From: Eriocheir sinensis
Taxonomy: Eukaryota; Arthropoda; Malacostraca; Decapoda; Varunidae
Assembly: GCF_024679095.1 (NCBI RefSeq)
Contig: NC_066520.1
Coordinates: 17,331,831 to 17,395,830, forward strand
Direction: 5' to 3'
Length of the DNA stretch: 64,000 nt
Program-made: the position numbers and the translations under genes
Notes under the pieces: generated by a model
Databases searched by the model: none
The model's input: the letters and a program-made list of their open reading frames with translations, nothing else
What the model was told of the DNA's origin: nothing
Shown here: positions 10,986 through 23,819 of the stretch, in pieces
How the letters are laid out: each line of letters opens with the position of its first letter
How positions within the stretch are numbered: the first letter of the stretch is position 1

Positions 10986-11460
10986 AATGAACTCTTAAAG
11001 TCACCTGATATTCTTTCCTTTCTTACTTGTTTTTTTTTTCTACATTCCTCTTTTGGGGGCGGAAGGAGGAGAGGGGAAAGAACAAGGCCTTAAAGTCATC
11101 TCATATGCTTTCCTTTCTTATTTGTTTTTTTCTCCATCCTTTTTTTAGCGGCGAGGGGAAAGAGCAAGTCACCTGACATTCTTTCCTTTCTCCCTTGTTT
11201 TTTTCAGCATTCCTTTTTTTGTGGTGTTAAGGGGAAAGAACAAGGCTTCAAAATCATCTCATATGCTTTCCTTTTTCCTTTGTTTTTTTTCTGCATTCCT
11301 TTTTTAGGCGAGGGAAAAGAACAAGTAACCTAGATATTTTTTCCTTTCTCCATTGTTTTTTTTCTGCATTCCTTTTTCTGTAGGGTTGAGAGGAAAGAAC
11401 AAGACCTTAAAGTCACCACATATACTTTCCTTCCCTCCTTGTTTTTTTGCCTGCTTGCAT
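10985..11460. repeat. 80-94 bp tandem repeat, 6 copies
   Basis: Units start with TTAAAGTCACCTSATATNCTTTCC-like sequence near 10994, 11088, 11165, 11246, 11325 and 11403. Each continues with a T-run, CATTCCTTTTTT, a G-rich patch and GGGGAAAGAACAAG. The six copies alternate between two subtypes (GATATTC and CATATGC). Confidence 0.8.
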
Positions 11461-11975
11461 TTCTTTTTTGGGGGACGGCGGTAAAGAGGAAGGCCAATCT
11501 AGCGCATTACCCGAGTGCTGACGTCTGAGGATTCTCTCCTTATCGCTCCCATTCTCTCTACACGCCACCACTCGCCAAGGGACCCGCCACATATTTCCAG
11601 GCGGCCATTCGCTCGTGTGAAAACCAAGTCACTATAATCAGGGGCCAAGATCTCTTACTTTTCTCTCATTGCCCACGGACCAAGAAGAGAGGGACTTTTT
11701 TCTTCACTGAGGACTCGTTTCATTGGTTTCTTTGGCTTCTGTGCTACGTTACGTTTTAACTGAGTGATCTAATGGTGCCTTAAAATAGGGATTGTTTACG
11801 TGGTGGTTGTTTGCCTCGCGTAGTTCTCGACAGATTAGCAATTTTTCGCTGTAAAGGAAGTCATGTTGCGGTCTTTAAATATTTCCCTGCACGCCTGTCA
11901 GAATCCCTCACCGTTCTCCCTTTCTTTTTTCTTCCTTTTCTTGTTGATATTCTTGTTCTTGATCTTGTTTTGTTA
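11460..11975. other. Unique sequence, no gene seen
   Basis: Mixed-composition DNA between two repeat blocks, with no exon, promoter or mobile-element signature that I can defend. Confidence 0.5.
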
Positions 11976-11979
11976 TGGC

Positions 11980-12075
11980 TCTTCTTCTTCTTCTTCTTCT
12001 TCTTCTTCTTCTTCCTTCTTCCTTCTTCTTCTTCTTCCTTCTTCTTCTTCTTCTTCTTCTTCTTCTTCCTTCTTC

Positions 12076-12107
<32 letters not shown>

Positions 12108-12146
12108 CTTCTTCTTCTTCTTCTTCTTCTTCTTCTTCTTCTTCTT
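11980..12146. repeat. (CTT)n microsatellite
   Basis: About 167 bp of CTT with a few CCTT and CTACTT interruptions in the first half; the second half is pure. Confidence 0.95.
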
Positions 12147-12309
12147 TTCTTCTTATTCTTCATTTTTCTCTAACATCACCATCATTTTTTCCTGTTCTTC
12201 TTTTTTAATCCTCTTTTCACACCTAACTCTGTTCGGGCTAGCCAACGCACGTTCGTTCAGGCCTCGATCCTGTTATAGACTTGCTCTGGCTTGGCTTGTT
12301 TTGTCCGAG

Positions 12310-12455
12310 GGAACACACACACTCACACACACACACACACACACGCAGAAAAAAACACTCCGGCACGAATTCTTTTTCTTCTTTGTTTCTATCTCTGTAT
12401 TTGTCTATGCCTGTCTGTCTGTCTGTCTATTTCTCTCTCTCTCTCTCTCTCATCT
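12310..12455. repeat. (CA)n, (TGTC)n and (CT)n cluster
   Basis: Short (CA)n at about 12310-12344, (TGTC/TCTG)n near 12410-12428 and (CT)n at about 12433-12451. Confidence 0.85.
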
Positions 12456-14470
12456 ACCCTTAATCAAATTCCCACATCGCTCAGTCAGGTCTTCTCTGTC
12501 GTTCCTTTTTCCTCTCCACAAGCTTCCAGAGTTCGTCCAGACCTCTTTTTGTCCTCCTCTTTCCTCTTGAGCTTCTTGGCTTTAGTCTTTCCTCCAACTT
12601 TTTTCGCCTTCCTCTTTCCTTCTCTCCTTTGCCTCCTTCCGTTCCTGAATTTTCTTTCCTCTAAGTCTTCAATTTTCCTCTTCTCCTCCTCCTGCCGCAC
12701 CACACTTCGCCTTTGCTGCCTCGGATGGGCGTCAGTGGTCCAATATTCATGGGCCCTCCACCTCCACCACTGCCTCCACCTCCTCCTCCTCCACCTCCTC
12801 CTCCTCCTCCACTACCAGTCTCCCCGTCTCACAGCCAAGTCTACTTAACTCTCTTCTTTTTATTTCTTAAGCTTTATTTAGTCTTACTTATTTGTTCTTT
12901 TTTTCTTTTTCTTCTTTTTCTTGCTTCTTTAATACTTTTGTTCTCTTTTTCTTTCTTTTCATTCTTTATCATTTTTTTCTTTTCTGTTTTGTCTTTCTTT
13001 GTCTTTTTTATCTTCTACTTTTCTTTTTTCAGCCTCGTTCTCTTCGTCATCATCATTATCGCCATCAACATCATCATCGTCTTCTTGTTTTCATCCTCCT
13101 CTTCGTTGTCTTCGTTTTCTTCTACTCCTCCTCCTGTTAATATTCTTTTTCTCCTTTACTTCCTCCTCTTTTTCCCTGTATTTTTTTTTTCCTTCCTCTT
13201 CACGTAAATCTGCCCTGCCTTATTTATTTCCCCTTTGCTTCTTCAATCTGTCCCTTCGATTCCCTCGGCATCCGGCTGCACCACTTACCCAAAGGAGCTT
13301 CTTCAGCGGCCGACTCTAACATTCCTGCTCTCTCCTACCACCCCTGGCCTGATCTCTGCCGCCACCCTTGCCTTCTGCCGCCGCTCCATTCCCGACCTCT
13401 GCCACCACCCCTGTCCTCATGCCGCCACCACCCAAGACCTCTGCCTCCACCCCTGACCGTCTCCCTGCCATGGCCCTTCCCCTCGCCTCGATCTCCCAGC
13501 GAACATCCGCGGCAAATTCTCATCTACTCATCTCCCCCACACCTGCAATCTCCCCCACGTTGATTCGTTTATTCCACTTACACGTCACTTTTGCTATCCT
13601 ATACTAACGTTCTATTTCCCCTGTCACACTTGAGTTCTCGTCCACTTGTCTCTTCATTATCAGCAATCTCTTCCATGTTTATTTGTCTCCGCTTTTCATT
13701 CTTCTTCTATTCTGACATTCTATCTTCCATATCCCTATCGAATCCTTGGCCACTTTTATCAATCTTCCTTTTCAACTCTCTATTTCTTCCAGGTGAGTTT
13801 TCTTCTACTTAACTCATTCAGTCACCCACCCACAGTCTACCCAACGCTAACTCAAGTCTTGCTCTCCTTCTCTCACATACATCGACCATATCCCACCCGA
13901 GTTCTTGTCCCCTTACAATAAACTTTACTTTTAACATTCTTCATTTTTCAACTAAGTCTTTCTCCACTTAGCTCTTCCTTCCATTGCAACACTTCCATTC
14001 TCTAACCTGCTTATCTTGCTTTCCAATACTAACATTCCACTTTTCATATCCCACTTTGATTCTTGTCTACTTATTTTTACCTTCCTTTTTAACACACTAT
14101 CTCTTCCACGTGATGTTCTTTTTTCTCTACTTATCTCTATCATCAATTGCAGCACTCTCATTCTTATGTCTAACTTGCTCTCCTCCACTAACATTCTATC
14201 TTTAATTATTGCCTACTTATGATTTCTTTCCTTTTAAACACGATCTCTTCCATGTATCTTTTCTCCATTCAGGTGTATGTTTCATTTCAACTTTCACCTT
14301 CTCTCGCCTGCTTTCATCCCGCCCACCGCTCCCACGCATCTCATTCTCCTCCCATCGACCTCCGCATCCCCCGCGATCATCACCAAGCGTCTCTTTCAAC
14401 TGCAAATAGCCCGGACGCTTTGCACGCTCTCACCATCCCGCTTCCTTCTCCTCCTCCTCCTCCTCCTCCT
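12455..14470. repeat. 2-kb pyrimidine-rich tract
   Basis: C/T-dominated plus strand with a (CTC/ACC)n core at 12757-12812 and another (CTC)n at 14450-14472. From about 13560 to 14270 loosely tandem units share ACTAACRTTCTATYT- and CTTGTCCACTTATCT-like pieces. All long frames are Ser/Leu/Phe/Pro-rich on the plus strand or Arg/Glu/Lys-rich on the minus strand. No gene is supported. Confidence 0.7.
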
Positions 14471-14474
14471 CAAT

Positions 14475-14999
14475 GAAAATAAATGAAGATGAGTTTCGCG
14501 AGCGGAATCTGAGAATGAATACAGATTACGGAGGCTACGGCTTGTTAATTCTTGATACAAAGACTTCAGACAACAGTATTTTTCTTCCTCGAATTATTCT
14601 ATCATCTCAGAAATTCACGAGAAATTCCCTTGAGCCTAAGACGGATCAGATGGTATTTTGCGTACTAAGTTCATGCAGGTCTTCGGAAGGACGTAGAAGC
14701 ATCATTGATAAATTAACAATGCATATTTTTTTCATATTTTCCAGAATGAAAAAAAAAGTGGTTTACCTTGCATATGAAAGGATGTAAATATGAATGGCCA
14801 GCACAAAACCAAGTCCATTAAAATACCTTGATGATACGTTTGTTTTGTAGAGAGTTAAAAAGGAAACTGCGTCGAAGTGTATTTTTTCATGTTCTTTAAT
14901 TAATAGCAAGAATATGTTTTAACGTATTTACTTTTTTATCTAATTATTGTTTTCACTCCAAAACAGACGAAGTTAATGAGGAAGGAAACCCTGGGAACT

Positions 15000-15000
<1 letters not shown>
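14475..15000. other. Unique AT-rich sequence, no gene assigned
   Basis: Holds a 104-codon plus frame (14473-14787) of balanced composition that matches no family I recognise. It has no upstream TATA/initiator pair and its start sits directly on the end of a (CTC)n tract. I do not call it. Confidence 0.35.

Positions 15001-15001
<1 letters not shown>

Positions 15002-15040
<39 letters not shown>
15002..15040. repeat. (AC)n microsatellite
   Basis: A perfect AC tract of about 39 bp. Confidence 0.95.
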
Positions 15041-15043
<3 letters not shown>

Positions 15044-15329
15044 GCCAAACATACACGTCAAAACAGGAACAAACAGGCCACGTTACGAGCCTCGATGATG
15101 ACGCGTAGCAAACAAGTACCACACCAGCCCACAGTGACGCACAAGAATTGACCCAACTTACGGAAAGGATAGTTTATGAAGGACAGACATCCCAACTCGT
15201 GCGTGGGAGCGAAATACTCAGCGAACGAATGACTAACTGAACGTACTGCGCGTGTATATGATGCGTCAGCGTGATAAATGAACGTGAGATTGATCGTACT
15301 GAGTAGTGAGTGTATGAATAAATATGCGA

Positions 15330-15960
15330 GTTTATTACGGGTACAGAAAATATATATATTGTGTGTGTTGATAGAGAGGATGGGAATGTACACCTGAAAT
15401 ACTGACATACATAGGAACACACATACAGACACTATCATCATCATCATCATTACCAGTATACATCACAAACAATAGATAGTGTGTTGATAGAAAGGATAAA
15501 AATGTATACCTAGAATACACATACATACATACATACACAGGAAAACACATACAGACACTATCATCACCATCACCAGCACCATCATTACCACGAAACACCG
15601 CTTCCACAATCTCATCCATTACCACCGCCATCTTCACCACCACCACCATCAAACCTAACCACTACAATCACTACCACAACTTAAAACACACGCACATACA
15701 TACACAGGTAACCACATACACCATCACCACCACCACCATCATTACCACGAAACACCACTTCCACAATCTTACCCATTAACACCGCCATCTTAACCACCAC
15801 CACTACCACCATCAAACCTAACCGCTGCAATCACCATCACTAATAATCCAATTACTCCCGACATCCAACCACCACCACCACCACCACCACCACTCTCGCC
15901 TCCGCATCCTAAAATAAATTCAGTACCACGCCCACAAAACACCACAACAGCCTCATTGTC
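15330..15960. repeat. CAT/CAC-rich minisatellite
   Basis: Two nested periodicities. GTGTGTTGATAGAR..GGATR and CATACAGACACTATCATCA recur about 130 bp apart (15360-15570). ACCACGAAACACCRCTTCCACAATCT recurs 158 bp apart (about 15587 and 15745). (CAC/CAT)n fills the gaps. Confidence 0.75.
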
Positions 15961-16029
15961 ATTGACGCAACCACTAAAGCCAGTTCCATTAAAAGCTGTC
16001 ATTATCCCTCATTATAAGTACTGGCGCCT

Positions 16030-16540
16030 TTAAAAGCTATACCATTATCGTATACAAATAATTATGCCTCTACCACCACGCACACACGCACGCACGCACC
16101 ACCACACACACACAAGCCTACACACATACACCCATAATCACTACAGCAACAATAACAACAAAAACAACCACCTCTACATATAAACAACCCGAAAACAGCC
16201 ACACCCACGACCATTACATTAAGCCACCATTAAAAACAAGGAATAAGAACAACAAAAACAACCACCTCTATAAATAAAGCAACAAGAAAGAAACCAAAAA
16301 CACGACATTACATTAAGCCAACCATTACAAAAAAGAAAAAGCACCAAAATTACCTACCAACCGACGAACCGAATCACCGACATACCAACCGACTGCCAAC
16401 CTCCTTTTTCCTCCACCCATAAATCACAAACACACATACACACACACGCACAAACACATAAAACCCCAAGGCAAGGACGGGGCGTAAATAAGGAGTAAGT
16501 GCACATTAAGACAATAAATAAACTCATACTCGGCCGCCAT
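16030..16540. other. CA-rich AT-rich DNA, no gene seen
   Basis: CAC/ACA-rich DNA with a degenerate duplication of an ACAACCACCTCTAYAWATAAA-like segment about 90 bp apart (near 16170 and 16260). No coding signal. Confidence 0.5.
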
Positions 16541-16649
16541 TTCTCACCATCAAGTCGTGGCCGCGGTGGGAAGTGACTTTAATTGCGCAGCGGGGCCGTG
16601 GGGATAACGTGAGGGGCGGAGAGGAAGCGGAGGAAATGAAGAGTGAATA

Positions 16650-16849
16650 CGAGAAAAACGACGATAACAATAATGGTTTTCTGTGTGATGGAGTGACAAG
16701 CTAGACAGACAGGCGGTTAGACAGACAAAGAGGTAGAAAGACAAACGGACAGACGGTACAAACGAAGAGGCAGAGAGATAGAGGGTTAAACACTGACATG
16801 AATAGAGAAACATGGAAAAAATAACGACAATAGCAATAATGGTTTTCTG

Positions 16850-16893
<44 letters not shown>

Positions 16894-17105
16894 ACAGACA
16901 GGAGGACAAACAGACAGACATCGAGAGAGACAAAGAAACAGAGACACAGGTGGTGAAAAACTGACATGAACAGAGAAACAGAAAAAATTACAATAATACG
17001 TCGATTTTCTGTGTGTGAGGGAGACCGACAGACACACAGACATGCAGGAAAACAGAAAAAAACAGAGACAGATAAATAAACACCGAGAGGAATAGATAAA
17101 AAGGT
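16650..17105. repeat. 160-bp minisatellite with internal (AG)n
   Basis: Three units share CAATAATGGTTTTCTGTRTGWG and ACTGACATGAAYAGAGAAACA, spaced about 160 bp. The middle unit has expanded a GA tract to (AG)n at 16853-16890. The others keep only a few GA pairs, which shows microsatellite birth inside one copy. Confidence 0.8.
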
Positions 17106-17111
17106 TAATAA

Positions 17112-17205
17112 TGTTTTTTTTTCTTTTTACAGCAGAGGAGTCAGTTCAAGGGCATAAAAAAGGGTAACAAATGTAAAAAAAAAAAAAAGCCCGCTACTCA
17201 CTGGG
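17112..17205 (-). mobile_element. SINE-A tail fragment
   Basis: Reverse-orientation remnant of the SINE-A 3' body. On the plus strand it reads T-run, TACAGCAGAGGAGTCAG, TTCAAGGGCATAAAAAA, then an A-run and AGCCCGCTACTC. It lacks the tRNA-like head. Confidence 0.65.
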
Positions 17206-18960
17206 AAAAACGACAGAGGTAATGTTTTTTTTTCTTAGTGAGAGAGAAACAGTCAAACAAACGGACGGGCAAACAGACAAACAGATGGGTAAACACTATT
17301 AAGCACTAAAACGAGCAGATAAACAGGTTAATAATATATGCCGGGGTGGATGAACAGCCGGACGCCTTTTTGATGAGCTGGACATTTCCGAAAACAAAAA
17401 AAAATATTACGACTTAAATTATTGCAGCAAAATATTATAATTGCTGTAATTATTCAATAGAGAAAATGTGTGAAGAACATTAATGCATTTGGCTAATGTT
17501 ACTGATATTATTATTATTATTATTAATATTATTATTATTATTAGTGTTATCATTATCGGTATTACTCTTTTTTTTATTATCATCATTAGCTATTGTTGTT
17601 ATTTTTGTCTTTTATTGGGTGTTGTGTCATTCATCATCGGCAACACAGTCATCGCCATCAATCAAATCACCTCATCAGCATCATAATCAAACCGTCATGA
17701 CAGACACGCACCGTACAGGAAAAAAAGATTAGAGAAGATTAATTTGCATTCTTCGGAAAGGCGTGGGCTGCGTGATGACCTAATTGAAGTATTCTGATGG
17801 GCTGATGGAATTAATAAAAGGGACGTTTATAAAGTCGTCATTCTCAAAAAATATATATATATCGCCAGCTTGGACGAATTTAGGTTCAAGAAGTGATCAC
17901 GTAAGAACTGGTCTGCAAGAATGAGAGTGGGTGTAACGAACATATTAATTAAACGTGTTGTGAACTCATATACTTTTCAATGTTTCAAGCGGAGGACTTA
18001 TGAATTTATGGATGGGGCGGCGGATGAGGAATTACTTGTGATCTCCGGCCGACTTGCATCATATATTCTCCTTGTATCCTTGCCTATCCCTTTGTACGAT
18101 ATATATTATTAGCCAACTTCGACCGATTACAATGGGAAGCTTCGGAATGGTGTCTCTTACCATTTATAAGATCTTTGTTATTAGATGAGATTGACATAAA
18201 TACGTAGTTAGCAAGAAAATAATACGCTTTACACGTTATACCTCTTGTAGTCTTTTATATTTCCTCGTACAAAGTATTAGATGAGACTAACATAGATCTG
18301 TGGGTGCCTAGAAACTATAATCCTTGAACAGAGATCGTACTCACAGACCCATCATAAAAAAAGAGAGAAAACACAATAAATACGCTGAAAAAATATATGA
18401 AAACACGTGACCCTGAAGCAGATTAATCTACGGCATGGCAGCGTCAATAAATACAGTTACGGTGAATTGAAGCACGTGAGGAAAACGATAACGAATGGCC
18501 AGCACGATGTGAAAAAGCAGAGGAGTAAAAACACTAACTTGGAAAATGAAAATCCATGTTGTGTGTCCCTACAAATTGGAAGCGTTTGTCCTTAATCCAA
18601 ACAGAGAGGAAAGAAAAAAAATAGTAGGAAAAAGATTAAAGAGAAAATACTGGATGTCAATTGTTCACTTCAAAGTCACGCACAACAACAAAAAAGGATA
18701 ACTATAAAAAAAATGTTAATGACAACGTAAAAACTTAATTTGCGAATAACAGAGGACGGAATATGAACCGCCGCGTGGACCCCTGAAATATTAAGAGCCT
18801 CTTTTATTATTAACGTTTTTTTTTATTTACTTTGAAAGCCACGTGTATATTCGCAGCTACGGACGGATGTATATTTATTATTCACTGCGCTTCACTTTAC
18901 GAAGAGATAACGATGCGCCTCTATCTCCCGGTGTGGCCCATTGGCTCCTGAAATATTTAA
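17205..18960. other. Unique AT-rich DNA with short (TTA)n
   Basis: Includes (TTA)n at about 17505-17545 and a degenerate pair of ATTAGATGAGAYTRACATA segments about 92 bp apart (near 18180 and 18270). The short plus frames at 17921-18112 and 18407-18595 resemble nothing I know and have no promoter context. No gene is called. Confidence 0.5.
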
Positions 18961-18975
18961 TTCTTCATATGATTC

Positions 18976-19049
18976 AGAGAGAGAGAGAGAGAGATAAATA
19001 GATAGAGAGATAGACAGATGGATAGATAGATAGAGAAAGAGAGAGAGAG

Positions 19050-19132
<83 letters not shown>
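18976..19132. repeat. (GA)n-(GATA)n-(AC)n compound microsatellite
   Basis: Short (GA)n, then degenerate (GATA)n, then about 80 bp of (AC)n (19053-19132). Confidence 0.95.
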
Positions 19133-19134
<2 letters not shown>

Positions 19135-19188
19135 ACGGGCTGAATAATGAAATGATCGAGTCAGTCATATATTAAGACTAAGTGAATT

Positions 19189-19483
<295 letters not shown>

Positions 19484-19885
19484 GCCGGGATGCATAAATC
19501 AATCAAATGGACGACAGAGTGAAGGAAGAGAGAACGAAAAGGATAATAATAAAAGAGAAGGATAAATGATGTATAGAGATAATGTGATGTTGATGTCTTG
19601 AAAGGGAAGAAAAATGTGTTATTCCTCTTTTCACAATTTCCTGCTTTCCGAAGTCTTAATTGTTTTTGTTTCTTATTTCTTGTGCGTGTTTTTTTTTTTT
19701 TTTGTTTTTTTCTTTTCTTGAGTCTCCGGCAAATTCTTAGGCGCAGTGTTGCAAATTTGAGTTTCCTGTCCGCTGATTTCATTTTGTTCTGTGCATCACT
19801 TTTATCTTTATTTTTTTCCCCCACTTAGTCTGCTCTTGTTTAGAAAGTGTGTTTTGACGCTGCATAATTTATTATTTTTGTTCTG

Positions 19886-19888
<3 letters not shown>

Positions 19889-19927
<39 letters not shown>

Positions 19928-20017
19928 TAAACTCAACCTACACAAGTTCTCGCCAAGTCTATGAATGCACTCAAGACGTTCGTGGCAAGTCAGGAGATCA
20001 CGCTTAGTATCTAATAC

Positions 20018-20064
<47 letters not shown>
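19889..20064. repeat. (CT)n and (GT)n microsatellites
   Basis: (CT)n at 19889-19924 and (GT)n at 20021-20064, separated by about 95 bp of unique sequence. Confidence 0.95.
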
Positions 20065-20065
<1 letters not shown>

Positions 20066-20089
20066 TGCGTGGGGATGAGGATAGACAGA

Positions 20090-20600
20090 AGCAAAAGGAA
20101 CCGCACCAAGAGAAGGGGGAGGAGGAGGATTACGAGCATAAAGGAAGACAGCGCAAAGAAGCAGAAGCAGGCGGAGAAGAAGGAACAGCAGAAGGAGAGG
20201 AAGCAGGAGGAAGAGGTAATAAAGTTGGGAGGACGAGGAGCAGCAGGAGGAGGAGGAATAACAGAAGCAGAAGCAGAAATAAAGAATAGGAGCAAGAAAA
20301 GTAGGAGAACCAACAAACGCAGTAGAAGCAAAGACAGAAGCAGGAAGAGGAGGAGGAGGAAGTGAGGCAGGAGGAGGAGCAGGAAAAGTAGGAGGAACAA
20401 CAAACGCAGTAGAAGCAAAGACAGAAGCAGGAAGAGGAGGAGGAGGAAGTGAAGCAGAAAGAGGAGCAGGGAGAGTAAGAGAAACTACAGGAGCAGAAGA
20501 AGCAAACATAAGAGCAGGAAGAGGAGGAGGAGGAGGAGCAAGTGAAGCAGAAGCAGAAGGCGCAGCAGCAGCATCAGGAGCAGCAGGAGTGGGAAGGCAG
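20090..20600. repeat. Purine-rich 87-bp minisatellite
   Basis: AGCARGAAAAGTAGGAG then AACAAACGCAGTAGAAGC begins at about 20291 and 20378 (87 bp apart), within wider GAAGCAG/GGAGGA-rich DNA. Frames here are Arg/Ser/Glu or Leu/Phe/Ser simple sequence. Confidence 0.8.
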
Positions 20601-20789
20601 GAACCAGTTCGTTATCTCTCCATTCACGGGGGGCGCCTGACTGACCTCGCCTCGCTCCCTCCCCCGCATGTTAAAGCTTAAGCCCTGCCCTGGAAAAACG
20701 TGTTGCTGCTTATTGTCTTCCTCCGAGGCGCGTGGAAGGAATTTGAGTCTCGAGAAGGAGAGATACAGCCCGAGGGAATGGCCGGGTGA

Positions 20790-20888
20790 GGCAGCTTTGG
20801 TGCTGGTGGTGCTGGTGGGAGGTGGGAGATGATGATGGTGGTGGTGGTGGTTGAAGGGGTAGTGGTGGTGATGATGGTGGTTTTCGTA

Positions 20889-20951
<63 letters not shown>

Positions 20952-21000
20952 AGAGTGTTAGTAGTAGTGGTAGTGGTAATAGTAGTAGTAGTAGAAGAAA
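20790..21000. repeat. (GGT)n and (AGT)n trinucleotide tracts
   Basis: Imperfect GGT/GAT (20796-20882) followed by (AGT)n at about 20888-20951 and a degenerate tail. Confidence 0.9.
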
Positions 21001-21099
21001 TAAGAGAAACATGAGGAGGTAGAAAAGGAGGAGGAGTAAGAGAAGGAAGAGGAGAGGGAAAGAAGAGAAACAACAGTAACCGCAACAACAACAACAACA

Positions 21100-21980
21100 A
21101 AATTTAAAAAACGGGAAGGGAAGAACCGGGACGAAAATGGATGCAAATTATATGGACGTAAAAGTCTTTGTACGGGAGGAGGGCCAAAAAAAAAGCAAGA
21201 GAAATTAACATATTCGCCTCGTTTTGAAACAGGATCATAATTAAGACTTACCGTTGTAATAATCTGGACATTATACAGTATGGAGTTAATTACGTTTTTG
21301 TTTATTTAGAGCGTACGTAACCCTTCTCTGCTTATTGCCGTCATTATGAGAAAAATAATTAGCAGTCACTCAGTTCAGAAAGGCAAAAATGGCTCAGGCT
21401 TTTCAGGAACAAATTTTTAAGCCAGTATTTAGGGGAATCATTTAGAGAGAGGCCCGGCCCGGGCCTTATAAAAATAAAGTGCTAAAGTTGTTACACCAAA
21501 AACGAAAACGGCCCAACAAAAGCGTTCAAAAGAAAGTTTCGTGACTCGTGAAGTTCAGCCCAGATTTAAAAGTTTAATACGCTTGAGAGAGAAAACAATG
21601 CCAAAAAAAAAAGAATAAATAGGAAGCAGGTGTTTTGGAATCTAATGGAATGGCGCGCCGGGAGGGAATGCCAATTTATATACACACCGGTGAGCAGCAG
21701 AACAGTTAAAGTGAATCACAACGAGGCTCGAAGTTGGTGCAGCAAGCTCTTCCGGACTCAAAAATGCCGCAGTCAACAACTTTCGAAGATAACAACAACC
21801 AATGGAGGCGATAGGGAACTACTACGTACGCGATGCTCTGTTTTATTACACCGGCGAGCGATACAACTGTCGGGAAGGAGACGTGCTGCTCTACCATCAT
21901 AAGAAAAGCATCGCACATTTGGAACTTCTCTCGCACATAACACAAAGCACTAAGTCGCCCGTGAGTGGTGGTGAAAAGTT
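21100..21980. other. Unique sequence, no gene assigned
   Basis: Non-repetitive DNA. Overlapping frames at 21630-21902 and 21802-22011 have balanced composition but match no family I know, and the second runs into the next GA array. I leave them uncalled. Confidence 0.4.
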
Positions 21981-21982
21981 AG

Positions 21983-22100
21983 ATGAGAGAGAGGGAGGGG
22001 GGAGAGAGTGAGAGCGAGCTAGAGAGCGAGGGAGCGAGCGAGCGAGCGAGCGAGAGAGCGAGCGAGAGAGCGAGCGAGAGAGCGAGCGAGAGAGAGAGCG

Positions 22101-22163
<63 letters not shown>
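21983..22163. repeat. (GA)n/(GAGC)n array
   Basis: A GAGCGAGC-rich first half (22008-22100) grades into pure (GA)n to 22163. The GAGC variant is seen only here in the window. Confidence 0.95.
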
Positions 22164-22164
<1 letters not shown>

Positions 22165-22167
<3 letters not shown>

Positions 22168-22855
22168 TTCAATAACATCTAACTTGGTAAGAGTTCCATT
22201 ACCAGCACTGGGAACTCGACACCTCGGCATTAACCCACTACCTTCAGGCGTAGATTCTGTACCGCGAATGAACAGAAAAATGACTCTTTTACAGATACTG
22301 TCCCAGATTGAGTTACGATGGAAAAACTGTTGCGTGGGCATTTAAACAATATCCTTTTTACAAGCCTCCTTACAATAAACATATCAATTTCTTGGCCCTA
22401 CAAAAATGTGACCCACGTGAAGACAGGATGTTGGTTTCATTGACTCCCGCATATACTTTTATTTATTTCCAGATTAATAAGCTGGGCAGCAACGACGAAA
22501 CTGTTGTGTGGTTCATAATGGAAGGGAATACCGGCGCCAGCTCCATTTCTTCATCACAAAGACTTAATACGAATTGAGTGTAACAAATAATATGGCTGTA
22601 CAAGCTGTCCTATATGTGCTATGACTTCCTGAACCAGTTTTGATCGACCTAATTTCAAGTTATTACCACAGGAGCCTCTGTTTCTAAGCACAAACACTTT
22701 TAATAGCGCTGTCAGTAGCGTTCGAGTTATGTTAACCAAATATCCCACCGCCATAAAAGGACCCAGCGGCGTGCAGGTCACCAGCTTAAGGTAAAGAATA
22801 TTGCGGGGGCTTACAACCCCTTGCAAAGCTTCCCCCTCCTCCCCCCCCAACCACA

Positions 22856-22889
<34 letters not shown>

Positions 22890-23635
22890 AGGACGGCCAT
22901 GGCGTCCCGAGAGGTTACCGATCCGACAGTTGACTTTACTCAAAACTTGGCTCTCCTCCGCGCAAACCGATACTCGTTCAATAAATTCGAAGTCTCCAGG
23001 AGGCAAGCCAGACCGCAAACACCATGAGGGACACGCGGGGTAGACAATAATGGATGGCTCCCCGGCGCATCGTCACTCGAAAACTTGGGTGAGTTGCAAC
23101 GGTGCAGTGCAGGAGAGGAAAAATATGTCCAACTTTAAAAAGAAACAGCTTCCCATCACGTTGTCCATTCCCATCACAGGTAAATGAGAGCCGAGCAGCA
23201 GAGTCATAAGTCAGAGGTATTGCATGACCCTCGCAAGACGGATGTTTTCTCCTGAGCGGGATTGCCTGTCAGCTAATGGCCAGAGTATTTCATGAAGCAA
23301 TCAAAAAGCAAGAGAAAATGGACATAAAACCAACGCTAGTGTATAAATAACTGCAAATAAGTGAGTGAACATAACCGACATAAACGTTTCCATACACAAA
23401 GCAGATGAAACGCTAAAAAAGAGTTAAAGAGTATAAGTCGGAAAAGACCAGGAGCAAGACAGGCGAGGGAGTTCATCTAAACACGCTATGTACACTGTGT
23501 TAATAATGCAGCTCGAGTCTTGAAGCGCCTAAGATCATGCACAGTCAACGGCTTACCTCCCCAAGTGCTCCAGGCGGCGGGGAACTGAAACTAAGCTGCC
23601 GCGTGTGTGGGAAAGATCATCAGTAAGCAGCATGA
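22165..23635. other. Mostly unique DNA with short (CA)n
   Basis: (CA)n at 22857-22889 lies in otherwise unique sequence. Plus frames at 22308-22577 and 22821-23027 and the minus frame at 22554-23018 have no recognisable domain or splice pairing. No gene is called. Confidence 0.45.
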
Positions 23636-23659
23636 GTAGGGATGGTAATAGTAGTAGTG

Positions 23660-23707
<48 letters not shown>

Positions 23708-23815
23708 TCAGTATCAGTAGTAGTAGTAGTAGTGGTAGTAGTAGTAGCGGTTGTAGTGATTGTAGAAGTAGTAGTTGTAGTAATAGTAGTAATAGTTGTA
23801 GCAGTTGTAAAAGAG
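23636..23815. repeat. (AGT)n microsatellite
   Basis: Imperfect AGT tract of about 180 bp with GGT, ATC and TTG variants. Confidence 0.9.
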
Positions 23816-23819
23816 TAGT

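Noticed and set aside
14473..14787. 104-codon plus frame containing DYGGYG, considered as a GYP relative
   Set aside because: The DYGGYG match is isolated; there is no signal peptide, dipeptide propeptide or repeat, and the frame begins at the edge of a (CTC)n tract.
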